Source: Perca fluviatilis (lineage: Eukaryota; Chordata; Actinopteri; Perciformes; Percidae). Taken from it: a DNA stretch of 64,000 nt. Positions 1-10,025 of the stretch are shown piece by piece (the first letter of the stretch is position 1; each line of letters opens with the position of its first letter). Location: the NCBI RefSeq assembly GCF_010015445.1, contig NC_053120.1, forward strand, positions 8,334,614 to 8,398,613, given 5' to 3'. The notes under the pieces were generated by a model that saw only the letters and a program-made list of their open reading frames with translations, was not told where the DNA came from and ran no database searches. The position numbers and the translations under genes are program-made.

Positions 1-878
1 ATAACATCAGTAATGGATGGATCAATATAAGACATTTGACTTAACATTTGGCCCATTTGTTAAATTACAAATATGAAAAGTGACGACAACAGGGGACAGC
101 ACACATTGATTCGCATCAATATGATGTAACTTCCATATTTTCATCTGCAATCCCTGAGATGTTATGTATTAGGCCTACAAGAAACTGTCACACTGTTGCT
201 CATAATGCTTTTGATTATAGGTTTGTAAAAATAAAAACCTATTTCGTAAATTCAGCTCAGTAATTGTATTTTGTGACTTCTAAAAATATATCTTATGGCT
301 TGAGCGTCAAACACAGAGTACTGTCTGGTAGATTTAATAGATACTAATTTTGGTGTAAAATCCCCTGCATCTATTCTCCAGCGTTTCCCCTTCATCTTCA
401 TTATTATGGCTTACACAACAAAGCCATTATAGCTTAGACAAGGAGGCTTACAAAACTGCTCAAATAGGGTCAGGGATGTACTGTATTAATACACCTGGAC
501 ATTCCAAATTATTGTCCCCATAAATATATTCACCCTGTTAGTCACTGTTGTTGTGTCTGCCTCCATGATTATCTCAGGCTATCAGATTTAATGTTACGGC
601 TTCAACATTAATCTTTCTCCCCTTCATTCACATCACAGATGGCCTTCTTTTAAACCCTCAGAGTGTACCACATCATTTAGAAAGGTTTAATCTATCACTT
701 AATAAGACTCAAACGCATATAAATTGGGATGTAAAATGATGTCTAATTATCACAAATTTTGGGACATAGAAGATCAAAACTGCATGGCCTGGCAAACATT
801 TGCACTCAGTACATAGTTTGATCTGATCAACATGTTATCTGGGGTAAACCAAATCATGTCACTAATAAGCCACTTTGG
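1..878. other. AT-rich non-coding DNA
   Basis: No open frame here has codon structure, splice sites or homology that I recognise. It is AT-rich DNA with scattered homopolymer runs. I see no gene or clear repeat before the SINE that begins near 879. Confidence 0.6.
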
Positions 879-1076
879 GCGCATAGGTAGCTCACCTGGT
901 GAACTGCGCGGCCAAATACAGAGGTTTGCTCCTCGACTCAGCGGCCGTGGATTCGACTCCAGCCTGTGGCCCTTTGCTGCATGTCGTCCCCCCCGCCCTC
1001 TCTCCCCTTTATGTCTTCATCTGTCCTATAAGTAAGGGCCTAAAATGCCCCAAAAATAATCTTAAAAAAAACAACA
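879..1076 (+). mobile_element. tRNA-derived SINE
   Basis: The head resembles a tRNA gene with an internal RNA polymerase III promoter: a box A-like stretch (GGTAGCTCACCTGGT) at about 885 and a box B-like stretch (GGATTCGACTCC) at about 950. The body contains GCATGTCGTC and a C/T-rich run, and it ends in an A-rich tail near 1060-1076. The same body occurs in reverse orientation at 47369-47552, which supports one SINE family with two copies here. It encodes no protein and would depend on a LINE for movement. Target duplications were not clear for this copy. Confidence 0.85.
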
Positions 1077-1270
1077 AAAAATCTAACCTAAGAAGCCTCT
1101 TTTTTATCAGATTTAAACAAGGCCTCTGCACTATAATACAATGAATTCAGCTGTTCAGTATGTAGCTTTTTGCTGTTTACTGTTTGTCCTACTGTTTAGG
1201 CTAAGTATTATTATATCGCAACCTAGTCTCACGGCAGTTCGTGAAATGTTCATGTAATTTAATCTATTGA

Positions 1271-1447
1271 TTTGTGTACACGGACACGTTTATCTTGTTT
1301 TTTTCGTGATGGTCAGCACGTTTTTTAAACTAATGTATTTCAATGGTGAGTCTTAATGTAATGTATTTCAATTTGTGTACACGGACGTGTTTATCTCGTT
1401 TTTTTCGTGATGGTCAGCACGTTTTTTAAACTAATGTATTTCAATGG
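1271..1447 (+). repeat. Two-copy tandem repeat, period 101 bp
   Basis: A block beginning TTTGTGTACACGGAC at 1271 recurs at 1372. Both copies contain TTTTTTTCGTGATGGTCAGC and end in TAATGTATTTCAATGG. The copies differ at only a few positions. It may be a piece of a larger dispersed repeat that starts near 1205; I cannot place it in a family. Confidence 0.75.
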
Positions 1448-2824
1448 GAAGCATATTTCGTGTTCACAGCACGATTCTGTCTCCCAGTCGGGCTGCAGCA
1501 GAGAAGCTGTATACATCTTTGCTATTATTGGTATTTTTAGCCCTTTTAATCAACATTTATTCATGAGATCTTATCTGTATTTCTTTTAATGCTATTATTT
1601 ATTAGCTATGCTTTGTTGTTTATTGATCTTTTTACAACTATAATGCTACACCTATTAACATTTATTTAGATGATCTCATGGTATTCATTTCTTTATTTTA
1701 ATAATATTATTTTGGTCTTATTACTGGTGAAATATTACAGTATGCTGTAAGAACACTACGATATGATGCGAGTGAGGTGCATTCGAAGCCCATATCCCAC
1801 AATGCAATGCGGGCATTCATATCAGAGAATCGGACAGTGATCAGCGGGTCTTTAACGCAAGTATCACTTCAATGTACATATTTAATCAGTGGTTTTGTCA
1901 CAGGCAACAACACGTTTCTCTGTTTTGTTCCAGTAAGTAATACACCGTAATAATGTAAAAATCATCGGAATCCTCCGGAAGTGACGTAGTAATTACCACT
2001 CGGTGTGAAAGATTGTTGCACGTTGTACGTGAGAATTTATACAATAAAAATACCAATAATGAAAAAATTGTGTTTTACAACTTTTAGCACTTTGATTTGC
2101 CTTGTTGCAGAAAAATACTATATAAAAACCTACAGTTGAGTGTTTAGAAATTCAGCCTAATGGCGTGTTTGACTTTGACTTGTACTGTTGTGAAAAACAG
2201 AAAATAAACTAATTACAAAGTAAGCATTTTTTATTTTATTTTCCATGCATCTTTATTTAAAAACATGATTTTCGAATTTTGCAGTTCATGAATGTTAATA
2301 GCAAAGACTAAAGGGAAAAAAAACATGAACATATTTATGTGTGGGGCTTTGTTTGATTTAAAATCACACTGCATTATTAGTTGTTTTAAATGAATGACTT
2401 TTTTGAAATAACAATTTATGGAAGGCCTAGCATAATTATTATATTCAGAAGATGAACCTCATATCAATCACCATGGTTACAACTTGTAGCCATCCGAACC
2501 TTTGTAACATTTACTGAGACTATCTTGCATTTTTTACTGATGCGTATTTGAATTATTCCCTTTGCTTTGTAAAACTACAAATTCCCTCCCCCCTGTGGGA
2601 CTTATGAATTATTATCTCATCAAAGTGGAAAGCAGGACTGTGGCTGACTCAGATGTTTTTCAAATTGATTCATACAAGTTTATAAAAACACTTTAATGTC
2701 ATTGTGTTGACTGTAAATCTACCAAACCCATTCCAGAGAACATTGAGCCTCCAATGTCACAAATATTTGTTGACCGTGTCAAGCTTTCTATCATCACAGG
2801 CTATCCTGTCACATAAGGGCGACA
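1448..2824. other. Non-coding DNA, nothing recognised
   Basis: AT-rich sequence with no supported exon and no repeat I can name. Confidence 0.5.
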
Positions 2825-3752
2825 TTAAAGTGATGGTTCGGAGTAATTTCACCCTAGGGTCCTTTGCACCATGATCTCGAGCCAAACACCCCCCCAGAAG
2901 CTTTTTTCACCTGGGTTGAACATTGGGAGTGTTAGCGTAGTGTAGCGTTATCAGCTGAATAGCTTAGCGCAGAGGCTAATGGATCCGAAGTGTCTCTTAA
3001 CATTACCCCACTAATAATGCCCGAAATGATACCAAACGTCTACAGTAGTACAAATAGGTTATGCACTCATAAAACGATGGATTGTAAAATTTGTAAGTAC
3101 ACCAGAAGTTTATGTAAATAACACTTGCCTGCTGGCTACTGCTCTCTGCTGCTGCTGCTGCTGCTGTTCCTACCGGGCAGTAAGAGTGCTTACGGACATC
3201 TACAAATTACAACACCGAAAAGAGATGCAACAAAAATATTTATTAATTTAATGATTAAATAAGGTAATGTCTCCAAACTTACCTCAATTATTACTTGTCT
3301 CCTGCTAGTTATACTACAGCACTTACTTAAAAAATAAGTTAAATTAAAAATTTTATTTTTGTTGCATCTCTTTTCGGTGTTGTAATTTGTAGATGTCCCT
3401 AAGCCCTCCGCTTCTTACAGCAGCAACAACAACAGCAGAGAGCAGAAGCCAACAGGCAAGTATTTATATAACCTTCTGGTGCACTTACAAATTTTACAAT
3501 CCATCGTTTTATGAGTGCATAACCCCTATATAGTATGTATAGACCTTTGGTATCATTTCGGCTATTAGTGAGTAATGTTAAAATACACGCGATCCATTAG
3601 CCTCTGCGTATAAGCTATTCAGCGGCTAACGCTACTCTACGCTAACTCTCCCAATGTTAGACCCAGGTGAAAAAAGCTTCTGGGGGGGTGTTTGGCTCGA
3701 GGTCATGGTGCAAAGGACCCTAGGGTGAAATTACTCCGAACCATCACTTTAA
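2825..3752. mobile_element. Fold-back (long inverted repeat) DNA element
   Basis: The two halves are reverse complements of each other. The left end TTAAAGTGATGGTTCGGAG matches the right end CCGAACCATCACTTTAA, and the match runs inward for about 410 bases (2825-3240 against 3350-3752), leaving a spacer of about 100 bases. Each arm carries a CTG/CAG run (about 3148 and 3420) and a stretch that reads ATCCATCGTTTTATGAGTGC in one orientation. TTAA sits at both outer ends. That would fit a piggyBac-type TTAA target, or TTAA may simply be part of the repeat. There is no coding capacity, so it is non-autonomous. Confidence 0.9.
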
Positions 3753-6097
3753 AGTCACAGTGACAGTCAGAGTATCTAAAGCTTCAACACTGTGATGTAT
3801 TTTAACCCGGTCTCACAACTTTCCGAGTGAAACAGAATATGGGCATCAGGGATTTGATTATATCACACACCTCTTATTGTTCAGCTAGCTGCTATGTATG
3901 ATCTAGGAACTAATGTTACATGTGATGTAGGCTATGTAATCACATTCGGTTGAAGAGTCTAGCATTAGTGGCTGAAAACTGCAAGCTAACTGAGCTCGGT
4001 AGCCAGCTAGTTAGCATGCTATCTTGGTTAGTTATAATGTTATCCAATTTGCTCATGCGGCAGCTAGCTATAGCTACCTAGCAAACAGATACAGATAGCT
4101 CTTCTGGCGTAGCGGCATCTTTTTATTTGTTTATTTTTTTGTACTTTGTCACATCCATTTGAATATTTTGACAAACTTTTTTCAAAATATTAGCTGTAGC
4201 GCTGCTGTACTTGAACTTGACTGATTAAGGTACTGCTATTACTTGTGATAGATTCATGTTTTAAGATATGACGGTGCAGCCCTGGTGGCAAATGTGGGAA
4301 TGATTGAGTGAATGAATCAACTTGAAGCAACTTGAATAGAAAGAACTGTATACATGCTAAAAGTGCAGTCTCATTCCCCAAAACTGCTGCCAGCCATTAT
4401 GTGGAATCTATGTGACATTAAATGTGATTTTATGTGACAGTCTTTGAAATAAAATTGGTATGCCGTGATCCATCAAAGACAGATATGTTGGCCCATAAAC
4501 AGTAGAAAGTCATTTTGGTGGTGTAATATTTTCTCTTCACATATTAGTGTTGACTCATAACTCTGTTAAGGGAAATGCCCAGGCTGGGTTTACTGACTGT
4601 ACCCGTATCTGTAAACACATAGAAAAGTAAATACTAAACTCCTGGAGTGCCCTTTTGCTGAACAGCATTGAAGAAACTGGGGCAGACATCCACCAATGAG
4701 CAATTGGAAAATTAACAGAATTATTTAATTCTATTATTTCAAATAATAATAGCTAAATAAAATAAAACCCACAAGCATCTGACAAGTGTGAAAAAGAGGC
4801 ACTGTGGCAGCAACTATGCTGGCTGTATAACAGGTTTGTGTGGGAGGCTAGAGAAAATTCTACAAACTGACTTCTTCTACATGACTGCAATTAAGAACAA
4901 GTGATCAAATGGTTACTGAATGGAAACAGTTCTTCCAAAGATAACACTTTAGATGTTTTAATTTAATATCATTTATAATTTAAGTGAAGGCCGTAAAGCA
5001 AAACTCACAAAATGAGAGGGAATGTTTGATGTCGGCTATCATTTAATATAGTGTTATGACGGAGCCAACAAATTATTTTAGAAAGAGCTTTCTCCTTGCC
5101 ATTATATATGTTTGTAATATATAGGCACTTTCTGTAAAAAAAACTTGAATCATGGCTGAATTTTCCATCAATTTTGTTGAATGTCCCTAAGTGTGACTCA
5201 AAGAAGAAAAGCACAGAGTTAACTTTAAAGCTCTGATGAGCTCTCATTCTGAACTTTTAGATCTGACTTTGTGTACACATATACTATTGTGAATTATGTT
5301 TTCAGTAATAACAGTGCCGAGATAAAGATACAATCAAGAAATGAAGGTCAATATTTGCCTCTATCTTTAGTACTTCTGCCTCTCATTTAACAAATCCATT
5401 CCAAGTGAACTGCAGGCTGCTTTCTTTTCTCTCAGAGGTGTGGGAATTATGACTGTACAGTATGACCTGAGCGAACTGCAAAAAAGGTGTGTAACTGGCA
5501 GTGTCACAGGCGGATGACTGTACGAACCAGTTTCCTTGTTTTATCTTACAACACTGTATAGTGAGCGTCTTCCTCTGAAGGAAAGACTGATGACCACAAT
5601 TGGTAAACTGTACACACCCTTTTTGTGGGTTTATGCAAAAGCTTGAATTCACATGAATAACCATCTATTACTCGAAATGCTCCTCGATGAAGCATTAACA
5701 ATTTCCTTGAAAGAATAATCGTTACACCTTCAACATCAAGACTTATCAGTTCTCATCCTGAACCCCGTCTGACAGCACCTGCAGAACAGTAGACTTTAAA
5801 TCAGTTCAAGGAATTGATTCTCACAGCGAGACACATTATCCCAGTATTCCTTCTTCACAGAAGACATTTTGACTTGTCACAGCAGGAAAAGCACAACGGT
5901 GAATAATACAATTAATGATGGCTGGATTTCCTTTAGCTGCAGTTTCATGTTCCTGTATTGTGCATGCTAGCAAAGCGTCACATTGCCATCGCTCACTAAA
6001 ACCGTTGTTAATGTTATTAGTAACACCTGAACTTTTACTAATATGTCAAGTCAAGATATCTGCTGTTTTCCTTGCTCACTTCCAATATCTTAAAGGG
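3753..6097. other. Non-coding DNA, nothing recognised
   Basis: Short open frames occur on both strands (for example 5383-5664 minus), but none has a recognisable domain, splice structure or compositional bias. No repeat family was recognised. Confidence 0.5.
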
Positions 6098-6257
6098 CCA
6101 GTTTGCTAGCCTGACAAGCCAGACCCACTACAAGATATTGGGTCTGGGAACTCACCACTGACAGGGCTCAATCCGAGGGGCGGGATAAACGGTTGTCTTT
6201 CAAATTCCCTCTGCATGCAATAGGATAGCACTACAACCAGGCAGAGCAAAACTTTTC

Positions 6258-6344
6258 AACAAACACATCTTCCTTTTTTAAGAAGGACTTCAGTGTCGTT
6301 CTTTGTTCTTTTCTCAAAGAAAAGCTTAACTCCAAGTCTTCCAG
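6258..6344 (-). pseudogene. RecQ-like helicase N-terminal fragment
   Basis: Within an 86-codon frame (6491-6231), this stretch reads LEDLELSFSLRKEQRTTLKS and continues through SFLKKEDVF. It resembles the segment that leads into helicase motif I in the RecQ-like proteins often predicted in fish genomes. The frame runs off into unrelated residues before motif I, so the ATP-binding loop is absent from this copy. It lies inside the 6107-6977 element and faces the opposite way from the copy at 6541-6660. It is almost certainly a non-functional captured fragment. Confidence 0.6.
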
Positions 6345-6540
6345 AAGACCGCTGTTCCCAGCAGCAGCAGCCATAAGCCCTAGCCTCGTGAGACCGTCCT
6401 GATCTCGCGAGCTCCAGTTTTCCACTCGCAGATCAGTCTGGCATCTTGAGGTAGAGAAAATTTTGAGCCATTCGCCCAAACGACCGGCCAATCAGCGTTG
6501 GTTTTGAGGCAGGTTTAGGTGTGACGCAACGAGAGTCTTA

Positions 6541-6660
6541 TCCGAATTAGAAAGTATTCCTTCATTGAAAGAAGAGCAAAAAACGGCACTGGAGGCTTTT
6601 CTTGGAGGAAAATATGTTTTTGCTCTTCTCCTGACTGGTTTCGGCAAGAGTTTGATCTGA
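6541..6660 (+). pseudogene. RecQ-like helicase motif I (Walker A) fragment
   Basis: The plus strand reads SELESIPSLKEEQKTALEAF and then, a few residues on, LLTGFGKSLI before a TGA stop. TGFGKS matches the ATP-binding motif I of RecQ-type superfamily 2 helicases, and the upstream segment matches the minus-strand fragment at 6258-6344. Everything beyond motif I (DExH box, motifs III-VI) is missing, so no helicase activity is possible. It was either captured by the transposon or is the degraded remnant of a helicase the element family encodes. Confidence 0.65.
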
Positions 6661-6986
6661 TTGGTTGATTTGGCCCATCTATCACCAACATAGGTGGTGA
6701 TAGACAGATGGTTTATCCAATCAGCTAACCAGTATTTTCGCCCCATCCCAAAAGTTTTCCAACGGAAAATTCCCAGATGGATTGGCCGAGCAAATGCGAA
6801 GCGATCCATCTGGCGGAGTCAGGTTACATAAGCCCGCCCACCAACTCTATACACGATGTGATTGGCCTGACCAGAGTTTGGTTTTTCCAGCTCGCAAGCC
6901 ACCGGAGAGTGCCTAGACCCCCGCCTGGCTGCAAATTAAATTTGCTGCCGCTAGGGTGCGTCTAGATTTCTAGGCTACCAGTTTGC

Positions 6987-7534
6987 CTCAAAAAACACAA
7001 ATAAATGATATCAATTATAACTAGTGGTATCTAATTCTCAAATGTATATCATCGAGGTAAACATAACTTGATTTGTGATGCTCATAGCATAATTTTCTTT
7101 TTTTTAAATAAACTTAAACAAAGAAAAAAAATACAAATAAGGGCTGGTTCATGTGACAAATAAAATGTATTGATACATCATTGAGATATGACCAATAAGC
7201 ATGTGTGACGCATGCAATATGACAGCTCATTCCAGCTTTTCAAGTTCCAGTTTTTAATTATGAATTATAGGTCAGACGTGACTACACATGCATTACCTTA
7301 ACCATGTTTGGAGGGTAATGGTAATTGGGTAAATTAGGACAAAAATTGCTTGTAGGATAATATTATAAACATGAAGAACTAGAGCATCAGGTTTACGCAA
7401 CACCTGCAGAGAATCACAGCACTGAACTGATTTTAACAAGATTGCTGGATTCTATAGCTTAACTTCCTAGAAATAAACATTTATGCAAGCACGGCCTACA
7501 CATTATTTAATTAATTACTTATTAATTTAAGTGG

Positions 7535-7598
<64 letters not shown>

Positions 7599-8592
7599 CA
7601 GACTGAATCAGATTTTTTGAACAAAGCCTCAAAAAAAATTGTCTGTTACCTGGCAACATGTTGCCTAAATATATGCTTCCTATTGCACCTAATAGCGCCT
7701 CAAATTCACAAAATGTACCCCTAGCTTGTTGCTGATGAAGCATCAAAACATCATCAGCGAGTCATTTCGAGGGATTTTGGATGTCATAAGAAAATCCGGA
7801 AGTATCTCTTTACAGTAAGGAGCAGTAGAGAAAGTGCTTGAATGATATGCACTGAGTAATGACAGCAGGCTGTTTGTGCTGGGAAGGCTGTGCAGCAGAG
7901 TTTACATAAATTATCACGCCAGATAAATATTCACTAGCTATTGTGCCTTCGGTAATCGTGTTTGTAGATGTTCTTATTAATCAACCACAAACACATGAAG
8001 CAAACATTAGACACAATGCGGATCAGGCATATTTACACTTAAGTAAACACAAACAGACATACAGTAATCGGAAATATAGATTTCAACATGTCAGCATCTG
8101 GAAAGACTTCTAAGATTCAGAGCTTTAAATGTCTAAAACCTCCATAGTTCACTTATCCTGGCATATTAGTTCTATTTACTTTAAAAACATACATACAGAG
8201 TGATTATCTAACATTTCAGTATTCAGATTACATAAACAGAGCTGCTATGTAGAGTAGTGTTGTAGTATTGTTGTTTTATATTGTGCAGGTAGTGTCCTCT
8301 AGTGGCCATATCTAGGTATTGTACTTTCACTATTTCAGTCAGAGCACGTCTGTGAAATCGATAAGTTGGATGCTTCTGATGACACACTGATTAATAACTC
8401 AACCACAGTCACTTTTTGATGAATTGCATATATTGATGTACATCTACTGTATGTAAGCATCTCCAAAAACATATGCTTCTGTAATAACTGATGACAGTTA
8501 TGATAAAAAACTTTTGAGGGTCTTCACGCATGAAATGGCAATTCACATTTTAGTTGTTTAATTAATGGTAAATTACAGGTGTGTTGTTCTAT
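6987..8592. other. Non-coding DNA around a CA microsatellite
   Basis: AT-rich sequence with no supported exon. Apart from the CA repeat at 7537-7598, no recognisable repeat was found. Confidence 0.5.
7537..7598. repeat. (CA)n microsatellite
   Basis: About 31 uninterrupted AC/CA dinucleotides. Confidence 0.98.
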
Positions 8593-9575
8593 TAAATATG
8601 TGCATTCAACAGATCAATGATTGGATGTGCCAGAACTTTCTTAAATTAAATGAAGAAAAAACGGAGGTGGTTGTTTTTGGAGCAAAAGAGGAATGATTGA
8701 AAGTCAGCGCTCAGCTTCAAACGACAATGTAAAAAACAAACCAGAAATCTTGGTGTAGTCATGGACTCAGACCTGAATTTTAAAAGCCACATTAACATAA
8801 TTAAAAAATCTGCATATTATCACCTTAAAAATATATCAAGGGTTAAAGGACTTATGTCTCAGCAGGATCTGGAAAAACTTGTCCATGCTTTTATCTTCAG
8901 TAGACTTGACTACTGTAACGGTGTCTTTACAGGTCTCCCTAAAAAATCAATCAGACAGCTGCAGCTGATTCAGAACGCTGCTGCTCGAGTCCTCACTAAA
9001 ACCAAGAAAGTGGATCACATCACTCCAGTTCTGAAGTCTCTACACTGGCTTCCATTGCCTCAAAGAATTGATTTCAAAATACTTTTACTGGTTTATAAAT
9101 CACTAAACGGTTTAGGGCCAAAATACATTTCTGATCTGCTACTACATTATGACCCACCCAGACCTCTCAGGTCGTCTGGTACAGGTCTACTTGTTGTCCC
9201 CAGAGTCGGAACTAAACAGGGGGAAGCAGCGTTCAGTTTTTATGCTCCACATCTTTGGAACAAACTCCCAGAAACCTGTAGGTCCGCTGCAACTCTCAGT
9301 TCTTTTAAATCTAAGCTAAAGACCTATCTTTTTGATGTTGCTTTTCTTTAAATAATCGATTTTATTAACTTTAATTTCTTATACTGCACTGTAACTTTTA
9401 TTCTTATACTGCACTATCAATTTTATTCTTGTCTTTTAATGTTTTTAATTTGTTTATTAATGTTTTTAAATTGTTTTTAATTGTCTTCTAACTGCTCTTT
9501 AATGTTTTATGTTAAACACTTTGAATTGCCCTGTTGCTGAAATGTGCTATACAAATAAAGCTGCCTTGCCTTGCC
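8593..9575 (+). mobile_element. 5'-truncated L2-type LINE
   Basis: This is the 3' end of a non-LTR retrotransposon. It holds the C-terminal part of the reverse-transcriptase ORF and then a 3' UTR ending in AATAAAGCTGCCTTGCC with a short TTGCC repeat, typical of L2/Maui-like fish LINEs. Only the last kilobase is present, as expected from incomplete reverse transcription. It lies 286 bases beyond the stop of the minus-strand transporter gene and in the opposite orientation. Confidence 0.9.
8600..9351 (+). pseudogene. L2 LINE reverse transcriptase, C-terminal remnant
   Basis: A 196-codon open frame (8761-9351) contains the C-terminal block usual for L2/CR1-like ORF2, including SRLDYCNGVFTGLP, IQNAAARVLT and HWLPLPQRIDFKILLLVYK, with FYAPHLWNKLPE further on. 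Upstream, 8600-8760 still reads as LINE protein ([20 protein letters not shown]) but is interrupted by stops and a frame change. The catalytic reverse-transcriptase core and the endonuclease are absent. It is a dead fragment. Confidence 0.9.
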
Positions 9576-9860
9576 TATTGCTTTAACAATTCACAGTTTC
9601 TGCCTTCAGCACAAATGTTTCCAACTAGATGATGTGTTAGTGCTCCTTGACCTTTGAATTCCACAAGATAGTCAGAACTGGTTCCGACCAGACTTTCTCT
9701 CTACCTTCCCTTTCAGCCTTATAGAAACTAGATAAGGATGCTGCTCTCCCAAAACTCTTTGTTCATTCTTTCAGACTCTCCTGATGAACTGAACCTTCTT
9801 TGCGCAAAGAATAAATATTTAAAAGATGTTGTTGAGTGAAGCCTTATTTCAGATCTCACC

Positions 9861-10025
9861 CTATGTATAAGAATTTCCACCACACACATGTGAGGCCTCT
9901 GGCAGGTTGCTGGCTCTCTCTGCCTGGTTGCCTCCAGCAGAATGCTTCATGTGGATCACAGTGTACACACCTCTGACTGTGAACAGCAAGGAAATGGCAA
10001 CAAAGAACGAGGCGTAGATCAGGAA
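9861..10025 (-). CDS. slc19a3: SLC19 transporter coding exon 5 (residues 408-461 and stop)
   Basis: The acceptor is TATTTTCAG|TTC. It encodes the last membrane span (FLIYASFFVAISLLFTV) and a hydrophilic C-terminal tail that ends at TAG (9861-9863). The tail is shorter than in human SLC19A3 and not obviously conserved. I see no AATAAA or ATTAAA on the minus strand between this stop and the antisense L2 LINE at 9575. Confidence 0.93.
   Translation of the reverse strand, partial: FLIYASFFVAISLLFTVRGVYTVIHMKHSAGGNQAERASNLPEASHVCGGNSYT

Larger units (their letters stand above)
6107..6977. mobile_element. TIR element with 9-bp target duplication and helicase fragments
   Basis: The element starts TAGCCTG and ends AGGCTA, and is flanked on both sides by the 9-base duplication CCAGTTTGC (6098-6106 and 6978-6986). 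A 9-base duplication is usual for Mutator-like elements but not exclusive to them. Inside are two stretches, on opposite strands, that translate to the start of a RecQ-like DNA helicase (6258-6344 minus and 6541-6660 plus). No transposase is visible, so this copy is non-autonomous. The boundaries are well supported; the superfamily is an inference. Confidence 0.85.

Noticed and set aside
7522..7746. Open frames running through CA/GT microsatellites (also near 18000, 36600, 42500, 42700)
   Set aside because: The dinucleotide repeats lack stops in some frames, so the frames are artefacts.
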